Of a DNA stretch of 64,000 nt, positions 1 through 12,033 are shown piece by piece. The stretch's first letter is position 1; each line of letters begins with the position of its first letter. Origin of the DNA: Orbilia blumenaviensis (Eukaryota; Ascomycota; Orbiliomycetes; Orbiliales; Orbiliaceae); assembly GCA_036872755.1 (NCBI GenBank), contig JAVHNS010000006.1, positions 62,001-126,000 of the forward strand, given 5' to 3'. The translations under genes were made by a program, and so were the position numbers. Below the pieces are notes generated by a model that worked only from the letters and a program-made list of their open reading frames with translations, ran no database searches and had not been told where the DNA came from.

Positions 1-184
1 AATACTTACAACAATCTAAGTCTTTCTTGGCAACGCGGGGTACAGACGGAAAGCAAAGGCATACAAAGCCACAAGACGGGCTATATTAATGCAACCGGAT
101 GCTCCCCTAGAGACGCAATAACTTTTAAAGTTCAAGCGAAATCTAGTTCAGACAAGCGTAAAGGCTCGCCGGCCAAACAGCAAG

Positions 185-1357
185 ATGCTAGAAGACGAAC
201 TTCAAACCCTTACAATCGAGCACCGCGATTACAAAGCCTATGATTTAGGCGACTTCAAGCTGCAAAATGGCTCTGTTTTACCAGGAGCGTGGATAGCCTA
301 CAAAACATTTGGAGCTCCAGAGTCACCAGCTATTTTGTATCCATCATGGTACTCCGGACTCATCACGGATAATGAATGGCTCATTGGTGAAGATAAGGCT
401 CTGAATCCTCAGAAGTACTATATCATTATCACAGCTCTGTTTGGTAATGGGCAGTCGATCTCTCCATCAAATTCCAAGATAACCCCCTTTCCAAACGTTA
501 CTATGTACGATAACGTTCGAGCGCAGCACCAACTTCTAACCTGTAATTTGGGTGTTACGCACCTCCGTTGTGTTACTGGTTGGTCTATGGGGGCTGGACA
601 AACATTCCAATGGGCTTCTCAATACCCAGAATTTATGGATATTTGTGTGCCTTTCTGTGGTTCAGCGAGAACATCGATCCATAACCAGGTTTTTCTCGAA
701 GGAGTGAAATCTGCGCTTCTAGCTGGAAAAGGAATATCGTCTGCAGGAAGTAAGTGTGGCCGCATCGAGCTGCGAGATAGTTCCGAAGGCCGTGTGTGGA
801 CCGCACAGGAGAAAGTTGTCGGGCTCAAGGCATTTGCCCGGGTGTACGCCGGCTGGGGGTTTAGTCAAGCTTTTTACCGACAAAGGTTATACGAAACAGC
901 GTACGGGGCGAAAGACTTGGAGGACTTTATGATAAACTTTTGGGAAAAGTGGGCCCTGCAAAAGGATCCAGAAAACCTTCTTGTTATGCTGCATACCTGG
1001 CAAGCGGCGGATATCAGCCTCCAGGAACCCTACAACGGGAACTTTGAAAAGGCCCTTGCCGCTATCAGAGCCAAAACTCTCGTGCTGCCAGGCAAAACAG
1101 ATTTATATTTCCCGTAAGTCAAGAGCTCAACATTTGAATTAATGGTGTACCTGACTCCTCTCCATTAATATAGGCCTGAGGACTCGGAGTACGAGGTTCA
1201 GAATATGGAATCAGGTGTGGGAGAGTTAGACATCTACCCATCTATTTGGGGACATTGGGCTGGTGGCCCACCTGGGAATATGGAGGATGTTAAGTGGTTG
1301 GATGAAAGACTCAATAAAATGCTCAGAGATACACCAAAACCCAATTTTCCACGTTGA
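185..1357 (+). CDS. MET2-like alpha/beta hydrolase (homoserine O-acetyltransferase superfamily)
   Basis: Two exons, 185..1113 and 1174..1357, give 370 residues. The 60-nt intron has a GTAAGT donor, a CTGAC branch-like site and a TAG acceptor. The full catalytic triad is visible: the nucleophile elbow GWSMG with Ser134, Asp306 in LPGKTDLYF just before the intron, and His337 in IWGHWAGGP in exon 2. This order and spacing match the homoserine acetyltransferase-like alpha/beta hydrolases of fungi. True MET2 enzymes transfer acetyl from acetyl-CoA to homoserine, but most fungal relatives of this shorter type have no assigned substrate, so a biosynthetic role in methionine should not be assumed. 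There is no signal peptide, so the protein is probably cytosolic. The start at 185 is the first ATG of the frame. It converges with the FAD oxidoreductase downstream. The family call is firm; the substrate is unknown. Confidence 0.9.
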
Positions 1358-1528
1358 TACGGATACTGCACTCTTAAATTAAAACCTTTTTTTCTTTTCA
1401 GTAATGTGACCCTCATTGACAAGCTGTCAACCGCGACCCTCGACTAAATTCCCGACGCCGTAGAAAAACACTTAAGTACTTGTGCCTATAATTACATGTG
1501 TTGCGGTGAGAGTATGGAGTGTAGCTAT

Positions 1529-3114
1529 TCAATTCACATCCATCAATGAGCCCCAATAATTTTCTGGGTCCCATTGTTTCTTAATCTTTAGTAGCTTTTC
1601 GATCCTGTCCTGCTGTCCAAATAGACTCTCCAATGGTTCGTGCAAACCAGAGAAGGCTGGATAGGATTGGATTTTCCCTGGCCTGCAACACTTCTGGATC
1701 CAGATGTTGCGGACCGACTGTGCGAAAGCGTCCGCCCGAATATCTAGTGTCTCATCTGTGTACCAAGGAACGCATATCCTGCAAAACGATAGTTAGAGGG
1801 AAATCTTTGTTCTTAATGGGCACAGGGGCGGGAACTTTAAGGGAGAAGACTTACACTTCATATTTGCTGTCACGGTGCGCAAACGCCGCATTCTCTGCTG
1901 GTGTGGACAGTGTTTTGGCTTTAGGATAACATTCGGCGACCATGACGGTTCGAGTTGCGTCTGGGTTTTCATTCAAGAAGTGCACATAAAGGTCCCAAAT
2001 ATGGCGGTAACCCTCAGGATCCAACGTGTCCAGACCGAGCCCGACACCCGGTTTACGACCGCCTTTCTCTCCAAAGGGGTCGTTACCATCATTAAGCCTA
2101 TCGGCAGGCGCCATGAAGGTTTCCTTGATCGTTGGCCCGATATCTAAGAGGCTCTTCCAAGCCTTTTCCGCTTCTCCTTCTGAGCCGTAATACCAGGGAA
2201 CCACCATGATAGCTGGCGCAAGCGTCGGCGGCAAACAAGTGAACAGGAGGTGGACGCACATGTTCTCGTCCATCTCCAGGTCATTTATTGCCTGGACAAC
2301 CGCTTCCAGCTTAGATGGATCTCCAAATATCAACGCCCCGGTCCAAGATAAACCGCCGTTTGATTGTGGATGTGCGCGCATAGTCGCCTGCGTCACCACA
2401 CCAAAGGACGTACCCGCCCCGCGGATCGCCCACCAGAGATCTCCGTTGCTCTCTTGGTTGACATTTCGATAAAATTTTCCGGTCGCGTCAACAAAGTTAA
2501 CTGACAGCAAGTTGTCAATAGCGAGGCCGTATTTCCCTATATATCGCCCTATTCCACCGCACAAAGTGGACCCCAGAACGCCGACCGAGTTGCAAATTCC
2601 AGTAGCTGTATTCGTTAGCATTACGTAAAGGACATTATAATAGGATAATTATCCGTGTGTATCGAGGTACTTACTGACTTCAAGATTTGAAGCGGTCGCC
2701 GCATCGGTAAGCTCTTTTACAATAGTCCCCCCTCCAAACGTTACCGTCCGGTCTTCTATATTGACTTCAACCGCGTTCATGTCTCTCAAACAAATAACAA
2801 CGTCTATATCCCTATGATTGCGTACCCTCCAACCATGCCCCCCTCCCTGTACGAAACATTTTAAACCATTCTCCCGGCAAAATTTCACCTAGCCCTTTGT
2901 CAGTTAAGAAGAAAGGGAGGAAGAAGAGGAAAAATAAATGTTCAGATAGTACCGTCTCAACAACGTCCTCTTCGCATTGAGGGAATACAGTCGCTAGCGG
3001 GTCTGGCGCGCAAGATTCGTCCCATCTTAGCACTGTCCCGTCCTTCCCAAGAATACGTGCTTTGGCCGAAAGTCTGCCTTTTAGCCCAGTCGCGAATTCA
3101 GTTCCGTCTTCCAT
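1529..3114 (-). CDS. FAD-linked oxidoreductase, BBE/FAD_binding_4 type
   Basis: Four exons (3114..2953, 2888..2675, 2605..1855, 1778..1529) encode 458 residues; the introns are 64, 69 and 76 nt with GTACTA, GTAAGT and GTAAGT donors. Visible family landmarks are QGGGHGW (the His loop that binds FAD covalently in many members), then TTGICNSVGVLG with the Cys that can form the second FAD link, GGIGRYIGKYGLAIDNLLS, and the C-terminal WDPENYWGSL. The fold is that of berberine-bridge-like oxidases, which use FAD and O2 on varied sugars, alcohols or metabolites; the substrate here is unknown. The start at 3114 is the first ATG; the frame stays open upstream to a TTG at 3138, but no secretion signal is found, which is unusual because many relatives are secreted. 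A missed upstream exon is possible. Confidence 0.88.
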
Positions 3115-3878
3115 TTCGCAGTATTGTATATTCCACAAGTTTGCATTATCCGATCTCAGCGTCCAATCACTAAATATATTAGACCCATACCGTCCTGGCT
3201 TCCCGAATATATACCCGACCGTGGTTTACTGGTTGACCCCGCTTTAGTGACGACTGCAAGTTCTATGCAGGCATATTATTTGGCTTCTCGCCAGCTTCGA
3301 TTCCGGCTTCAGCCCTTCAGCCGTAAACATTTCCTCGATCAGGTTAGGTCGATCGAAACTAGAATTTGCGTCCACTGCACAGTTACATCTTCTTAACTTG
3401 AGCTTCTGCCCGCTAGCTATGTAGTTAATCCCGCATCAGGCAATATGCAGGGATACACAATGCATGGTTACACACTATGCGCTTGGCGGATGTGGTGGAT
3501 CAACCGGCAACAATCCAATAAAAGATTGGAAATGACGTGTTGCGCTGTCGTGTATATTTGACTGTTGACAGGCGAATGTGGACGGCTTTATCCTTTTTTG
3601 TATCTGTGAATTGATCACGAACTTATGGATTTGGATAGTGAATATTGATTCTCAAACCGAATGAAAATGTTTCTTCTTCATTTGGATAAGATTAGAATAA
3701 AAAGGTTGAAATCCTCCTCTAGTGGTCAGGCATCACTAAACTATTGTTCAAGTATTGACACCCATGAACCTCCTCCAAATTTGATTAAAGCGGGAGAAGT
3801 TGGGTTAGACATGTATTGAGACTAGACAGGAAAATGATGTGTTGGTAAGGGAATTAATATATACAAAGAAGAAATTTT
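3115..3878. other. Intergenic spacer, no gene seen
   Basis: The part next to the FAD oxidoreductase (to about 3410) has short minus-strand open pieces that could hold an upstream exon of that gene, but none shows a signal peptide or a good splice junction. Nothing recognisable in the rest. Confidence 0.5.
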
Positions 3879-6564
3879 TCAAAAGTCAGAATGGCTGGGC
3901 AGTGTGAATTCCTTTAATCCTAGGCTCTGCCACGGAACAAAAGCACAAGCGCGAACTCGGCCGCCGGTAATTGTGTCCTGCAGCTCCCGACTCTCCAACT
4001 TCTTTATACCGTCAAGTGGATCTAGTACTAAGAATACTTTCGACGGCTGACTGGTGTAGGTGCACACCGCAGGATAAAGAATGGTTCCCTTCTTTTCGAT
4101 AGTATACGCGACCATCGCATCGTCGCTCGGAACAATGACAACCTGCTCGGCTGATATTGGAAGGCGTTCCCATGGGGCAAGGCGAAATCTAGATACCCCA
4201 TGTTCAAGGAGCTCATCTGCATAGGCATGAAGGAGACGTCCATCACTGGTACCGACAACAAGGTCATTCCAGTGCAACCAGCGATATGACGTATCATTTC
4301 CAGTGGCACCATTCGGAATGATTGAAGAATCGACATAAACGTTGCCATTAAGTCCGCTCACCAATGAGATATTCCCACTGGGATAATCGATACGACCAGT
4401 TGAATACCCGACATTAGAACGATCCGTAGTTGCCCTTTTCGTTGGTGTATTGAATAAAGTCCACAGGGTGTGTCTAGTGTCATAATATTAGCAATATCGG
4501 TTTTATTGGTGGAGATAAACTGCCTTACTTTATACACCATTGATTTTTATATAGATCAACTTTCAGGACTGGAAAGGAAAATGGTGTTCCTTTTATACCA
4601 ATCAGAGTATCTAGACCAACCCGAAGTCCAAGAACGGAGCCAGGGCATGTCCCTGTGGATGGTGTAAATGTCCCATTAATCAACCCAGTCTTCGGGTTGT
4701 CAAGAGCCTTGGGGTTCATAGCCCCGACAAAACCATTGGTTAAGCTGAGCTTTACTGTTGGGGCTTCGGAAATAGCAATCGAAGTTTCGAACTTTCCCTT
4801 AAGTATATTAATACCAAAGTTGAGTGAGATCGGGGTTTGGAGTTGAGCATTCAGAGTCAGGTTGCCGTTCATCTCAAAAAGTGGTTTGAACTTCGGTGTC
4901 CAACCCGTCGCTGTACTTCGAGATATATTTTTCAGGTCTGCGTGGAATCGGGGACTTTCGATTTCCAGCTCGAACCCTGCGCGAAAAAGGCCAGTCGCGC
5001 CTAGAGAAACGGTCCCAACGATGTCCATTGCAATGTACGGACCGATTGTCAGGACATTGGGGATAGAAAGACTCGGAAGACCTACATTGAATATTTCATA
5101 ATCGAGAGCTCCAGGCCATGGTACGTGGATATTCGTATTATTATTTATGACCCCTACCGAAAATCTGGCTTTGATATTGCCTTCAAAGTCAATAGAACCG
5201 GCTTCGATGCCGCGAAGAAGCGAAAAAGTAATGCTGGCGGAGAAATGAGCTGTTCCTTCAGCTCCACAATCTACACAATATAATGTAACCCCAGCTATGT
5301 TGTTGACGAGTAATTTTCCACGAAGATTATTCCACGGAGTTATATCATCGTCCACATCAACTTTAATTCTGAAGGAAGGAATCTTAAGTTTCTTAGTATA
5401 GGTGGTGAAGTCGTTTAAGACACCAGCAGCATCTGTAGAAATAGCCCTCACACCACCTTCAATGGCTGATGATGCATTCGAGAGAACTGAAGAAACAACG
5501 GGAACGATATCCTTGACTTCTGATGATACCGCCTTAAAAGCAGAGGTTATATTCTCCCAAGGGCTCCAACCCCATCTCTTACCAAGTCCAGGTCCTCTGA
5601 TTCCTGATTCCGGCGTTATTATTGACTTTGATGCATCAACATAGCCTATTGTATCATCTTTTTGCGTGTCGAAATCAGATCCCCATTTCCCGTAATCTGC
5701 TAGGTATTGGCCTGGATACCCGGTCGAAATAGCAGTCGCAGTTGCTACAGATGAGTAATAGGGGGCTTGGTACTGTTGGACGGGGCTGGGGGCGGGTGGG
5801 TAACTCTGACTTTCCGCTTTTGAATTTGGGAGATATTTCCCAAATTTGACTGTTGCCTCTTTGACCACATCTGCTATGTCGCTGTATTGAATGACGGCTT
5901 CGGCGGTATAAGTGTAGTCATTAAAGGCTAAATCATCAACTAAACTCCAACTCCTCATCCCATTGGATTTTGTCGGATTGCATCCCTTGAATCTTCCGAC
6001 GAACACCATTGTATCGTTGCTTTTCGCATTGAATGGGATCCAGTACTTTTTGGCCCATTGGTATGCTTGTTTGCTCCGGAATGAAATCTTGATTCGATCA
6101 GGTCTGGGGCATCGAACAGATTTAACATGGCGCGAGTGCTCCAACGCCACTGTCGGGTATTTCATGCTATATGTTGCCTCCGCAATTTGGCCTGGGCGTG
6201 CAGCATCTTTTCGATCGCGGAACGTTAGAACATTCAAAACTAAATACTATATGCTTTATCATCAAGTCCTATACAACTTACCATTGTGTTCTGCATAGAA
6301 TAGTTTGCATTTTGAGTCTGGTGCCAGATTGCGAACATCATCCAAGTCATGATCCCAGAATATCCCCGGAAGCAAAGTTGCAACGCTCTCGTAGCTGAGA
6401 GGGGTGCCACTTGGTATCCCACTATATGTAGCAAACGTGACTGATGATGTTGTGTATCTCGATGTTGTCGATACGGAGGAATTTGCGCATTGACTTAGTA
6501 CGGGTCCGGCTGACACAATTCCTAGAAATAGTGGCAGCCATATCAAGATCGAGGCAGTATCCAT
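3879..6564 (-). CDS. Large secreted protein with DUF7029- and DUF7223-like domains
   Basis: Three exons (6564..6282, 6239..4529, 4473..3879) encode 862 residues. The N-terminus is a clear signal peptide (MDTASILIWLPLFLGIVSAG). Residues about 110-220 contain the pattern HSRHVKSVRC, FRSKQAYQWAKKYW and a paired Cys motif GCNP followed by RSWSLVDDLAF, which I recognise as the fungal DUF7029 type. After a low-complexity Pro/Tyr/Ser linker comes a beta-rich region with YCVDCGAEG and repeated amphipathic strands, typical of DUF7223. A third exon adds about 200 residues without a known domain, joined in frame through a 55-nt intron (GTAAGG donor). Intron 1 is only 42 nt. These proteins are found in many ascomycetes as large extracellular proteins of unknown function. 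Family names are from memory of the domain patterns; the gene structure is firm. Confidence 0.82.
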
Positions 6565-9076
6565 TCTTAAACATATATTAATATATGGTTACGCCCCAAG
6601 AACTAGAAAAGTAAAAGTGCTAGAATAAGACGGGTCCGCCGCGCAGGTACCATGCGAAAAACCCCCCTAGCTAATTAGGAAACTGCGATGATATGTTTAG
6701 TTGCAAAAGAAGTTAATGAATGTATGCGGTCAGCGATAAGAAGAATATGAAAAAGAGTGATATTGAAGTCAACTTCCGTTTGGTGGGTTTCAGAAAGGAG
6801 CGAATGAGGGCTGCGGTTGGCGCCGAATCCCATATAAGAGTAACATGGAATTCATAAGGCATGGGGCATATGTATATACTTATAACCAACCACTGACACG
6901 GGGTGAAAAGAGTGAGACCCACCTGCATAGGGTATATCATTGATTAGTTTCAATCTATGTCGCCGACCCAACGCGACATCTTTTCCATTACACATTTTAT
7001 CCTTGAGCTACTGAAGATTAGGAATATGATTAGCTCTAAAAGGGCAGTGCCACATGGGAACCTGGTCATGGCAGGTGGCACTAGCTATTGACCAAACTCC
7101 AGACCGCAATTAGGGACTGAGCGGAAGCGAGGAGGAAACCATGCGCCGCGAGTAGGTCAAGAAGCGGCCTCCCCAAGTCGCTGGTGGGATAGTTTGCCTT
7201 ATGCTTAACCGGATACTCTGCATGAAGACATAGGGTTATCTAATGTTAAAAAGTGGTATACCTATGACGATGAGTTCCGTAAAGGGTAGGTGGGGCTCCG
7301 GTCTATAATTTCCGTAGGACAGACAAATGCGATCGAGCAAGTGAGATCTAAAACATGTACGTGATGCCAAGCCTGTGGGTGTTTCAACCCAATGAAATGC
7401 CGAACCTGGCCAAGACCAGGAACTTCAATAACAGATCTGACTCAAAGAATTTAATTATGGCTTTTGAGCAGACCGCTTGACTGTTAGACGATATATTTAA
7501 ATATATTGGTTACCCTTGGTTCGACCCTCAGGCACCAGATATCTTCGTCCTAACAGCTTACGCATCCCTGCTACAGATGCATCATATACATCTATCAACA
7601 CCTTTGCCTTGCATGCTTGATGTCCCATTACCATTGGAAGCCTGGCATGAGCCGAGCTTGGCGCATCCGATCGAAACCCACCAAGCCCAAGATGCAACGC
7701 AGCACCTTTCGCTTCACACCTGAATTACCTGAATAGTTTATATTTTCGAGAGCCATGCATGAAATTTAAATTTAGTGTCACTTTGGGAATATTAAAAGCT
7801 TTAGTTAATTAATAACCAATATTTGGTAGCTTCAGGCTTCTGAGACGATTACATATTTATCTGCACATCCCGCCTCTCGGCCAATGGTGAGCATTAGTTA
7901 GAGGCTCAAGGCGCAGCTTTATAACCTCGCCTCAAGCCATCCTGGACTATAGAATCTATTATTTTGCGCGGCCCGCAACGTAACCAAACTCCCCACCCAA
8001 TAGTTATGGCTGTGGTTGATTAATTAATATACATAGATAAAAATTACAGAATCGGTCGCATCATCTGATTATACTTCAGAATACCGGTGGCAGCCACGGG
8101 GTACTTCGAATAAATCGGGCTCCTGTGCAAGAATCACGGTAACGGAGGTTTTGTCGCCACAGGAAGCAACTGTCGTGTATCGGCATGCCCCAAGATCTTT
8201 TAGTTGACGCGAAAGTACGATTACTCACATATTTGAATGCTCTGAACTCAATAAACCTTATGACGTGGGGGCCTCAGTAGGATACGTTATCTGCATGGCA
8301 GCTAGATCATTGGTGGCCACGTATATACTGAATAAACAAAACTACAATATTCTTGGAATATAGTGCTTCCTTAATCCTCGCCAGCCTGGCACCCAAATGC
8401 TGCCTTGGAAATTTGACTGTAAAAGTTTGAATTTCATGGAAGCGGAAACCTGCGAAAGATACATTGCACAGTTAGTAACGGAAATAAGATAGAACAGTCT
8501 TTACTCAGGTATACTCTCATAATTCTAAATATTATGCTAAAATTCTCAGCCCGAGATATGCTAAAGAGTTCTTGCGGAAATGCAATGTTCAGACTCTGAT
8601 GTTCGTGTCCGAAGCTGCTCATCCCACGAAGAAAACGACAGATGCAGATCAATGGGGACTATGGTGGATGCGAACCTTTAGAGTTTACGAACCGCATTGC
8701 TACCTCCAGTTCTTATTGTTCCGTACATTTATTTAAGGCTGATTTCTTAATAAACATAGGCAGCCAGAGCCAGATAAGAAATGAACGTGGCGGGTCAAGG
8801 GACACCAGAACAATCTCCGATAACCGCTCTCTCAATGATATAAACATACAGTTAACATTCACTATGGAAGCTCAAGTCGCTAATATTATGATGTAATACG
8901 GAATGCAATCTGAGGCGTCCCGGTTACATAGCAGACTATTTGTAATACATGAAAGTGTTGTCATATGCTAACAAGGATGAAAGAAGGCAAAGCGAAAAAA
9001 CATGAAGAGAGCCCGAGGAATGCGACATTTAAAATCTCTGTATCTTCACGATTCGAGGCGGTAGATTCAGTATAAT
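6565..9076. other. 2.5-kb intergenic spacer, nothing recognisable
   Basis: Mixed, locally AT-rich sequence with only short open frames lacking splice structure or family motifs. It presumably holds the promoter of the secreted protein on the left and the 3' end of the zinc-finger gene on the right. Confidence 0.5.
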
Positions 9077-10161
9077 CTACTTAACCTTGACCCTCGTTTT
9101 TAATTCCAAATAGTTCCGTTTCCAGACGTTGCGCTCCTCCTCCAAAAGACTGACTTGATCACGCAGGAGGGCTATATCTCCTTTACTTTTCTTTAATTCA
9201 ATTTGCAGCTCAAGAACCAGCGAATCAGAATTTTCACCATCGCTACTGCTCAATATAAATTGAGAACTTTCACCATCGCTGCTACACAATGTAAATTGTG
9301 GGGTGCCAGTCGCGTTGCTATCCGGAGTGGTGACGATGGCGTCTTCGGCGCTCTTAAGTTTGACGAGACTGGGTTTGGTTGACATATCCGGGGTACTGAG
9401 CCAATTCGAATTCTTTAACGTTGCCGATGTTTCGTCAACATCGGGAGGCATAAGAGCGTGCCTCTTTTTTCCTAGTTGAGAGCGAAGCCCTTTACACCGC
9501 TTTGTATGGCTTCTCAAGTTATCGTACCTTGCAACATGGGTATCGCAATGATGGCATTTGAAAGCAGAGATGCCGTGCTGAGAGCGCATGTGGTCGCCAT
9601 ATGTTTTGCGATTTGAAAAGGGTATGCTGCATATATCGCAACAGTACGTTTTGGAGCCTTTGCGTCCTTTGGAGCGGGAGCAGGGTTTTGTAGTTTGGAA
9701 GTTCTCAATGGAGCTGTCGCGGGCGAGGTTAGATTCCAGTCTGCCGGTGGAATCTGCTGTAACGGTCGTGCCGAGGGTTTTTGGATCGGGTGTACCTAGG
9801 TACATGATTTCGATTGCGGGTGAGTCAAGATAGCTGAGTCCGAGGCTCGCAGTATCGCCGTCTTGAATGGAGCAACTATCTGGTATACTATCAGCTGAGA
9901 AGTATGCTAAATGATGTGAACCATTATCATGCAGAGAATGCCTTCACCATTTCAACCCATGTAATATTAGTGCAGCGTCCTGGTAAGTTTATATTTCAAA
10001 ATATAAAGAAAACAGATAGGAGCGCCTTTTTGCCCTCGGTAGTGGAGCAGCTAAGAGCAAAACGAGTGTTTTTTCATACCAGTGAGAGCATCAATGATCC
10101 TGGAGTCATCGAAATCGGGGAAGCCGGGGAAATCATATTCAAGTGAGATCCAGGAATCCAT
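9077..10161 (-). CDS. Zinc-finger protein with C-terminal coiled coil
   Basis: The main exon (9894..9077) encodes two consecutive fingers: CDICSIPFSNRKTYGDHMRSQH (C-x2-C-x12-H-x4-H) is split here as CDIC...H-x4-H, and the next is CHHC...H-x3-C, a C2HC variant. A Ser/Thr-rich linker with a short internal repeat (CSSDGES / SSSDGEN) follows, then a leucine-rich coiled coil of about 50 residues up to the stop. I infer a first exon at 10161..10080 beginning MDSWISLEYDFPGF, acidic and aromatic, joined over a 185-nt intron (GTATGA donor, TTCTCAG acceptor) that keeps the frame, for 299 residues. The intron is long for this window, so two short introns are possible. If only the main ATG at 9805 is used the protein has 242 residues. 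Likely a nuclear DNA- or RNA-binding regulator; targets unknown. Confidence 0.75.
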
Positions 10162-12033
10162 ATCAGAGGCTTGTGTAGTTTTTGGAAACAATTGATTAAA
10201 GAAGCCGAGTTTAAACTTCACAAAAAAGTCTTCCAGTAATAAGGAACTTCAGGAATATCAAAATAAGGAGAGAAACAAATTAGTTCGTAATACGCCAAAT
10301 TTATGGGCGTGCAATGGTTGGAGAATGACCGAGAACAAAGTATTCAGGGTGAAAGCTGACTCAAGATATTTTTTGATCAACTGTCCAGGCAACACATAAG
10401 ACAAAGTCCGAGGCCACAAAAATGTGTTGCGGCCCTGATATCGAAATAGGTGGCCTCGTTGGCCACGGTGGACTTTGTGTTGTCTGATTACCAAGTCCGA
10501 TCGTCTCATTGAAACCAGACAACACGGGGCCACGGCGCCGCCAGCATGAATGACACCACGTGAATATGACCAAACCTTTGTTTCGAAGCTTTCTAGCTGG
10601 TACTGGTGGTTGGCGCGTTTAATTGGGCCATGGGGTTCCACGTATAATAACTCCAACACCTGTAAAAGGCTCACTGTTAGAAGGTATGCATCTAGAAGGT
10701 ATGCATCAGAGGCTTCTAGTTGACCTGGCAATTACAGTTCTGGCTGGAGTCTTGATGTCTGATAGTAGCCAAAATCAAATTGGTTTTTGGGCCATATGTG
10801 CACTTTTAATTGCAAAGACACACCACTCTTAGCTTAGGTGTTTCGGGTTATCTAAGTGCATAGTAGTTAATCCGGTTTGGACCTCAGAATAAACAATCAT
10901 GTTATATTATTTCCCGGGCGAAAGGGCAAAGAAATAACTTCTGGTGGCCACGTTAGTCCCACATATATTTATTTTCCAGAGCTCGAGGGATGCTAGGCAT
11001 GTAACTTTCATACATGGCCATAGCCAGACCCACAGGCTCGAGCTTGCGCAACAATGCCTACTGACGAATCACAAACACTTCGCTTGAAGATACCCATACC
11101 GCTCCAATGTGCAATCCATCCTTGAGATTAGTGTAGTATTTTTGTATTCCTAAGCTCATCGATGCCGGTGTATCATTTACAGGCCAAGCCGTCTTCATTT
11201 GATATTGATCTGGGCCGTCGTATTTGAAGAACGCTGCGAATATAGTTCAGAGAAACTGCAGAGACACTAGAGTTAAAAACAAATTCCGTCAAGAATGGGT
11301 TCATTCCCAGCACTTAAGTATAGCTGTGGATGGGCGATGAATAATCTCCTTTAGCGAGTCAATGCAACGGTGTCGGAGGCAACTTTCCTGTGGACACACT
11401 GAACCAACCAATACCACTTTCCGGGACAAAGGTAGGATTCAGGACAAAAAACTCGATTTCCCCGCAGGGTTTAGGAATTCTACAGTAAAAGTAGTATATT
11501 TTCTGTTTGACTGGCTCCAATCACATGCACACTTGAATTAAATCCTAAATCCTGATTAACGCGCTTGTAAAGAACCCGGCCGACTGAGTCTTACTGCTGA
11601 AAGACGCCCATCGAGGCAAAGGAAGTCACACGCACAGTTTGGTTTTGCCTAGATACCAATTTTTTTTGCTCCACTGTACCAAGATTCATATTTTTCAATC
11701 CAACACTAATTGTGGACTCCTACGCCGAAAAATATTAATAAGCAATCATGGATATATCTTGGACCATCGATATCGTTCGGATTTAGCCCATGGGATGTAT
11801 ACACTGTTCCATATAATTCAACTACTAATACATGGATCCAATGGACGTGTTGTTAAATTTGTTTTAGCGGCACCTTGTAGCTAGCCCAACAGGCGAACAC
11901 TTGGTGGTAAGTACAAAGATAACTGGTAGGTGATATGTATAGATTGAAATATGCATATGCATATATGTAGATGCGCATGGAGGTACAAATTTGGTAAATA
12001 AACAAAACCCCGAGCTTCTTAACAGTCGGTCAT
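10162..12033. other. Intergenic spacer with a small inverted repeat
   Basis: No convincing gene. A 10-bp inverted repeat with a 29-nt loop lies at 10477..10486 / 10516..10525 (GTGTTGTCTG and its complement). A minus-strand open frame at 10258..10731 spans it but has no motif or start context that I trust. Confidence 0.45.

Noticed and set aside
3115..3138. Upstream extension of the FAD oxidoreductase to 3138
   Set aside because: The first codon would be TTG; the ATG at 3114 is the first standard start.
7501..7540. B-box-like GGTTCGACCC
   Set aside because: No A box or acceptor stem in the expected place.
10258..10731. 157-codon minus-strand open frame
   Set aside because: No motif, uneven composition, runs through the inverted repeat; a partial resemblance to a Tc1-type transposase catalytic strand (NETIGLG) is too short to call.
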